From: Jaenimonas drosophilae
Lineage: Eukaryota > Euglenozoa > Kinetoplastea > Trypanosomatida > Trypanosomatidae
Direction: 5' to 3'
NCBI GenBank assembly: GCA_030849065.1
Contig: JASAON010001298.1
Coordinates: 1 to 10,669, forward strand
Length of the DNA: 10,669 bases
Shown: piece by piece, positions 7,601 to 10,669 of the stretch
Layout: each line of letters opens with the position of its first letter
Position numbering within the stretch: position 1 is the first letter of the stretch
The notes under the pieces: generated by a model
Seen by the model: the letters and a program-made list of their open reading frames with translations, nothing else
Told to the model about the DNA's origin: nothing
Databases searched by the model: none
Translations under genes and position numbers: made by a program

Positions 7601-10600
7601 TTACAGTAAGGCTAAAATATAAATCGGTGGTGTGTCATCGGGCATCTCCTCGCTAAATCCATTATCGACATGAAGACGGGTGTTGCAATTGCCGAGCTCA
7701 TGTTTGACATTGCTCAAAAACCTATCAAGGACAGAATCTCCGCGGATTGGTTTGCCATTCCTGTCGACAGATTTGTTGAAAATAGAAGAATACCAGCCAC
7801 GACTCTGCTTGTGGCGATACTTGGATGTACTGCCGTCAACGTTGACATTGTTTCCATAAGTATACGATTTGTTATTTCGATCTTTGTAGTTCAATCTGCC
7901 CGCCTTGGTTCTTTTCGAAAAATCACACTTTCTGAAGGATTTTATCTCCCTCACCGCCCTCTTAGTAGAGACGTAGAGATCGTACATTTCTCGCAGCTGA
8001 ATTTTGCTCTTATCTGGCAAATCTGAACAAGATTCCACACAAGAATATATCCAACCACCCACTTTCGATACGACAGTATCCTTGAGATTTGGTTTTAGCA
8101 TCGTAACTAGCTTCCCTTGGACCCCACAAATCGCAAGCGCATAACACTGCCCACCTGTTGCTACCAATCTGACAATTGTACTTGGTCGAATTCCGATTTT
8201 TTCCCCAATCCAGCTATCCCATCCAACCGTATATCTGTGTGTACGATCGATACCCGTGACTGTGACTGAAGTGACTAAACTTAAGAGAGAACCATCCTCC
8301 TTCTCGCCATGCGGCAGTGATTTCTCCTCAAACTCCTCCAAACTCGACACTACGTCTGGGGAATCTTCCGCAGCTGGGGGCGGCACAGCTGGGATTTCCG
8401 TCTTCGGCAGGGGGGCCTCCTCTTCAGGCTTATCGGGCGGGTCAGCTTCCGGTGGATCCGAGGCATCTGCCGGCTCCCCTCCGTTGCTGTCCTGTTCCTC
8501 CTCCGGCACATGTTCCTTCATCCCAGAATCTTCTGCACTGGTGTTACCATCGTCCTGCTGCTCGTCAGGAAGACTCGGCTCCAGGACGCGGCCTACTACA
8601 TTGTAGCAGTTTCGTAACAGCTGCTCAGTGGGACGGACCACCGCTAACTCAAACTTCTTCCCAACGCAAATGGCAAGGTTTAGTGATTCCTTGTTACAAA
8701 ATGAAGGAGATATACACTTGTCATCGTGTAGCTGAAGCACTAAGTTGTCCACCAGGTTATCGAAGCTCATGCCTACAGTATCACCCGACGGCAGTGGCAA
8801 TAGAGCTGATAAGTTGGGTTGCTGGATACCAAACTTGGACGTCAAGTCCGACATTAGTTTCTGACCGACTTTGGCGAAATCTTCTTCCACCTTCTGTGTC
8901 ACAGCTTTGTACGCAGACGTCATCAAGTTCACCGCAAGAGCATGATCATGATAAATTTGGTCCTGAGAAAGCATAGCATTGGCAGCGCTTAGGCATCCTT
9001 TGCACACATCCCGCGCCACAGCCCACTGACTTCCTGCCTTGTCCTCCACGTAGCACTCGCGGACATGGCGCACGAGAGCAGCATGTTTAGTATCTGGCAA
9101 TTGTTGCTCTGAAGTTACCAATGCTACAAACAATGGTGCCACAATCTTCTTCACCATCAGCCGCTCCACCTCCGATGGGGACATACGCAAATTGCACAGA
9201 GTCTCCGCCGCTTTTTGTATTGTGTAGTCCTTCGCACAATTTGTTGCGAAGCGCACGCAGCACTGCGTCGCCTTACTTTGTAATAAGAGCGATCCTCTTG
9301 CGCTCATGATCCGTTTCGACACCTTCCAATCTCGCACTTTAGAAATGGCGTTGGAAACTTTCGTGGCCACGCGGCCGATGGTCTTTTCATACAAGCGCGA
9401 TGACGTTACTTCGGTGATGAGCTGCTTCACCTTATCTGGAAGCTTCACCATCTCCAGCAAATTCATCGCTGCATTCGTCCACTGACCCTGCATCAATGAT
9501 GATACAGTCTTCAACGCTGTCAGAGCGATCTTCACCTGCGGACACAAAGTTGTGACAAGGTCGCACAAAAAAGGCATCACGTTGTTACGAATAGAATCAG
9601 GTAATCTACGCATAACCTTATCCCACTGCCGTCCACACCATTCGACACCCTTCTTCACCATCGAAAAAACAAAGAGAGATCCCCTCTTTACTTTCTCAAA
9701 CAACCACAAGAAGCACGACTTAGCTCCTGAACACAGGCGACCAAAGAACGACTTCTCCTTCTCCAGCTCTTTCTCCACACGTTGGCAGTGTAGCTGCTTC
9801 ACCACGGACACATGTTCGTGGCAGCCCACCAGCCACAGCAAATGCATCTCTTCACTGGTACAGGGAAGGAGCTTGTCCACGGGCGCACGAGAGAACGATT
9901 TGATTTGATCTCTCCGCAACACACCTACACAAGACAGAATCACACCAGTTAGAAACTCGCACACTGAACCAGCACCAATCGCTTCCTCAATAGTGTGGGC
10001 GTAGTCCTCGTCGTGCAGGTGGAGGAAATCCGGATGCACCCACATGTGCGGGCCACTTCCCAACACACCAGCATCCATTGCTCGCCCCGTAACACTGTAC
10101 AGAATCGAGTTCAGTGGGTCTGCCGCTGAATGTCCATCAGTGGCTCGTTGAGCAATGTACTCCCACATATCCAAAATGGTTCCAAACATCTTAGCATCCT
10201 CCAAGGGAATTTCTTCACCCAGCTCCACTGCAAGGTACTCCGCAACCTTCACTGAATCGATTGGCATATAAGAAAGAAGATTGCTGTGCTTCTTCAGGCA
10301 CTTCAACACCCCCACTAGCTCCGACACATCGGACGGTGTACCCTCACGAATAAAATCTGTCACGGAAAACTGATTGTTGCATGTACCCACAAGGCCCATC
10401 GTGTAGCTCTCTAGTCGTTTCGCGAGATCGCAATGATCTTCAGCGCACTCGAGGGAGCCACTTCCACAATTTTTCCCTTTATTAAGAAGTCCACCAACAC
10501 CCCTCGACAGCTCTTCTAGAGCCACCACACGTTTGCTAAAACATGTCAAACTCCTATACACAGCTTCTCGTAGCACATTCATGCTATCACAACCACCAAA

Positions 10601-10669
10601 ACGCGCGTTTTCAGAAGCCACAAACGCACTATGAAGTGCAAATGTTCCATAGAAGGTGTCCACCTCACT
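7601..10669 (-). CDS. Unrecognised large protein, N-terminal end beyond the window
   Basis: The frame is open from the right edge to the TAA at 7603-7601, giving 1,022 visible residues. A GTG at 10663 is in frame, but the frame continues upstream of it, and GTG is not an expected eukaryotic start, so the gene is treated as 5'-truncated. I recognise no enzyme family or nucleotide-binding motif. Numbering from the first visible codon, residues 1-690 look mainly alpha-helical. They include a charged segment then a basic-hydrophobic patch (~292-354). Residues 698-782 form an acidic proline-rich linker, 799-872 look beta-rich (with G-W-D-S-W-I-G at ~815-822), and 887-987 form a basic, Asn/Lys/Tyr-rich tail ending in hydrophobic I-Y-I-L-A-L-L. 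Cysteines are frequent but not in a clear zinc-binding spacing. By eye its codons use more A/T than the SecA-like gene. It could be the C-terminal part of another giant protein, possibly related to its neighbour; nothing visible proves this. Confidence 0.85.
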   Translation of the reverse strand, partial: SEVDTFYGTFALHSAFVASENARFGGCDSMNVLREAVYRSLTCFSKRVVALEELSRGVGGLLNKGKNCGSGSLECAEDHCDLAKRLESYTMGLVGTCNNQFSVTDFIREGTPSDVSELVGVLKCLKKHSNLLSYMPIDSVKVAEYLAVELGEEIPLEDAKMFGTILDMWEYIAQRATDGHSAADPLNSILYSVTGRAMDAGVLGSGPHMWVHPDFLHLHDEDYAHTIEEAIGAGSVCEFLTGVILSCVGVLRRDQIKSFSRAPVDKLLPCTSEEMHLLWLVGCHEHVSVVKQLHCQRVEKELEKEKSFFGRLCSGAKSCFLWLFEKVKRGSLFVFSMVKKGVEWCGRQWDKVMRRLPDSIRNNVMPFLCDLVTTLCPQVKIALTALKTVSSLMQGQWTNAAMNLLEMVKLPDKVKQLITEVTSSRLYEKTIGRVATKVSNAISKVRDWKVSKRIMSARGSLLLQSKATQCCVRFATNCAKDYTIQKAAETLCNLRMSPSEVERLMVKKIVAPLFVALVTSEQQLPDTKHAALVRHVRECYVEDKAGSQWAVARDVCKGCLSAANAMLSQDQIYHDHALAVNLMTSAYKAVTQKVEEDFAKVGQKLMSDLTSKFGIQQPNLSALLPLPSGDTVGMSFDNLVDNLVLQLHDDKCISPSFCNKESLNLAICVGKKFELAVVRPTEQLLRNCYNVVGRVLEPSLPDEQQDDGNTSAEDSGMKEHVPEEEQDSNGGEPADASDPPEADPPDKPEEEAPLPKTEIPAVPPPAAEDSPDVVSSLEEFEEKSLPHGEKEDGSLLSLVTSVTVTGIDRTHRYTVGWDSWIGEKIGIRPSTIVRLVATGGQCYALAICGVQGKLVTMLKPNLKDTVVSKVGGWIYSCVESCSDLPDKSKIQLREMYDLYVSTKRAVREIKSFRKCDFSKRTKAGRLNYKDRNNKSYTYGNNVNVDGSTSKYRHKQSRGWYSSIFNKSVDRNGKPIRGDSVLDRFLSNVKHELGNCNTRLHVDNGFSEEMPDDTPPIYILALL
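7709..8011 (-). other. Basic Lys/Arg/Asn-rich tail of the right-hand protein
   Basis: Visible residues ~887-987 are strongly basic, with S-F-R-K-C-D-F-S-K-R-T-K at ~911-922 and a polar G-N-N-V-N-V-D-G-S-T-S-K-Y-R-H-K stretch following. This could bind nucleic acid or contain a nuclear localisation signal; that is inference from composition only. Confidence 0.45.
8324..8578 (-). other. Acidic, proline-rich disordered linker in the right-hand protein
   Basis: Over 85 residues, 28 are Asp or Glu and 16 are Pro, with few hydrophobic residues. Examples are E-E-E-Q-D-S-N-G-G-E and P-E-A-D-P-P-D-K-P-E-E-E. This composition predicts an unstructured, flexible linker between the helical region and the beta-rich C-terminal domain. 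Confidence 0.8.
9608..9796 (-). other. Charged then basic-hydrophobic helical patch in the right-hand protein
   Basis: Visible residues ~292-354. A charged stretch (V-E-K-E-L-E-K-E-K) leads into repeated F/W/L/V-rich turns broken by Lys and Arg (C-F-L-W-L-F-E-K-V-K-R-G, then L-F-V-F-S-M-V-K-K-G-V-E-W). Hydrophobic runs are too short and too often interrupted by Lys or Arg for a confident transmembrane helix. Amphipathic helices that bind a membrane or a partner fit better. Confidence 0.45.

Noticed and set aside
8317..8976. Plus-strand open frame of 219 codons
   Set aside because: Antisense to the right-hand gene, and its Pro/Ser-rich start mirrors the acidic linker codons on the other strand.
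10661..10663. GTG as the start codon of the right-hand gene
   Set aside because: The frame continues to the window edge and the host looks eukaryotic, so the gene is better read as truncated by the window.

Overview
The window looks like nuclear DNA of a protist, most likely a kinetoplastid (trypanosome or bodonid relative). Two very long intron-free reading frames lie on the minus strand in the same direction, separated by about 1.2 kb. No Shine-Dalgarno sequence precedes the internal start codon. Upstream of that start is a dense polypyrimidine tract followed by AG, then a leader without any ATG, the arrangement expected of kinetoplastid trans-splicing. The lineage is an inference: no spliced-leader or other marker gene is present.

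Positions 6423 to 1 (minus strand) hold one uninterrupted frame of 2,141 codons that runs off the left edge. Its last ~420 visible residues are a recognisable SecA-type ATPase motor: TGEGKT Walker A, a literal DEAD Walker B, the SecA signature GMTGT, and a helicase motif VI of the form N-R-G-G-R-G-M-D. In front of it lies a ~1,700-residue extension of unrecognised, mostly helical sequence interrupted by a glycine-rich, collagen-like / beta-repeat segment (residues ~486-601). The C-terminal end, including the rest of the second nucleotide-binding fold, is outside the window.

Positions 6424-7600 are non-coding: the 3' flank of the right-hand gene and the 5' flank of the SecA-like gene. They contain the candidate splice signal, a 16-bp tandem duplication, a G-tract cluster and a small hairpin.

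Positions 10669 to 7601 (minus strand) hold the 3' part of a second gene (1,022 visible residues plus stop), open at the right edge. I do not recognise its family. It has a helical N-terminal two thirds, a basic-hydrophobic helical patch, an acidic proline-rich linker, a predicted beta-rich small domain and a basic Asn/Lys-rich tail. The two genes are co-directional and could be co-transcribed; whether their products work together cannot be told from this sequence.

The point of most interest is the SecA-type motor inside a giant protein of an apparent eukaryote that is not an ordinary plastid or bacterial SecA.
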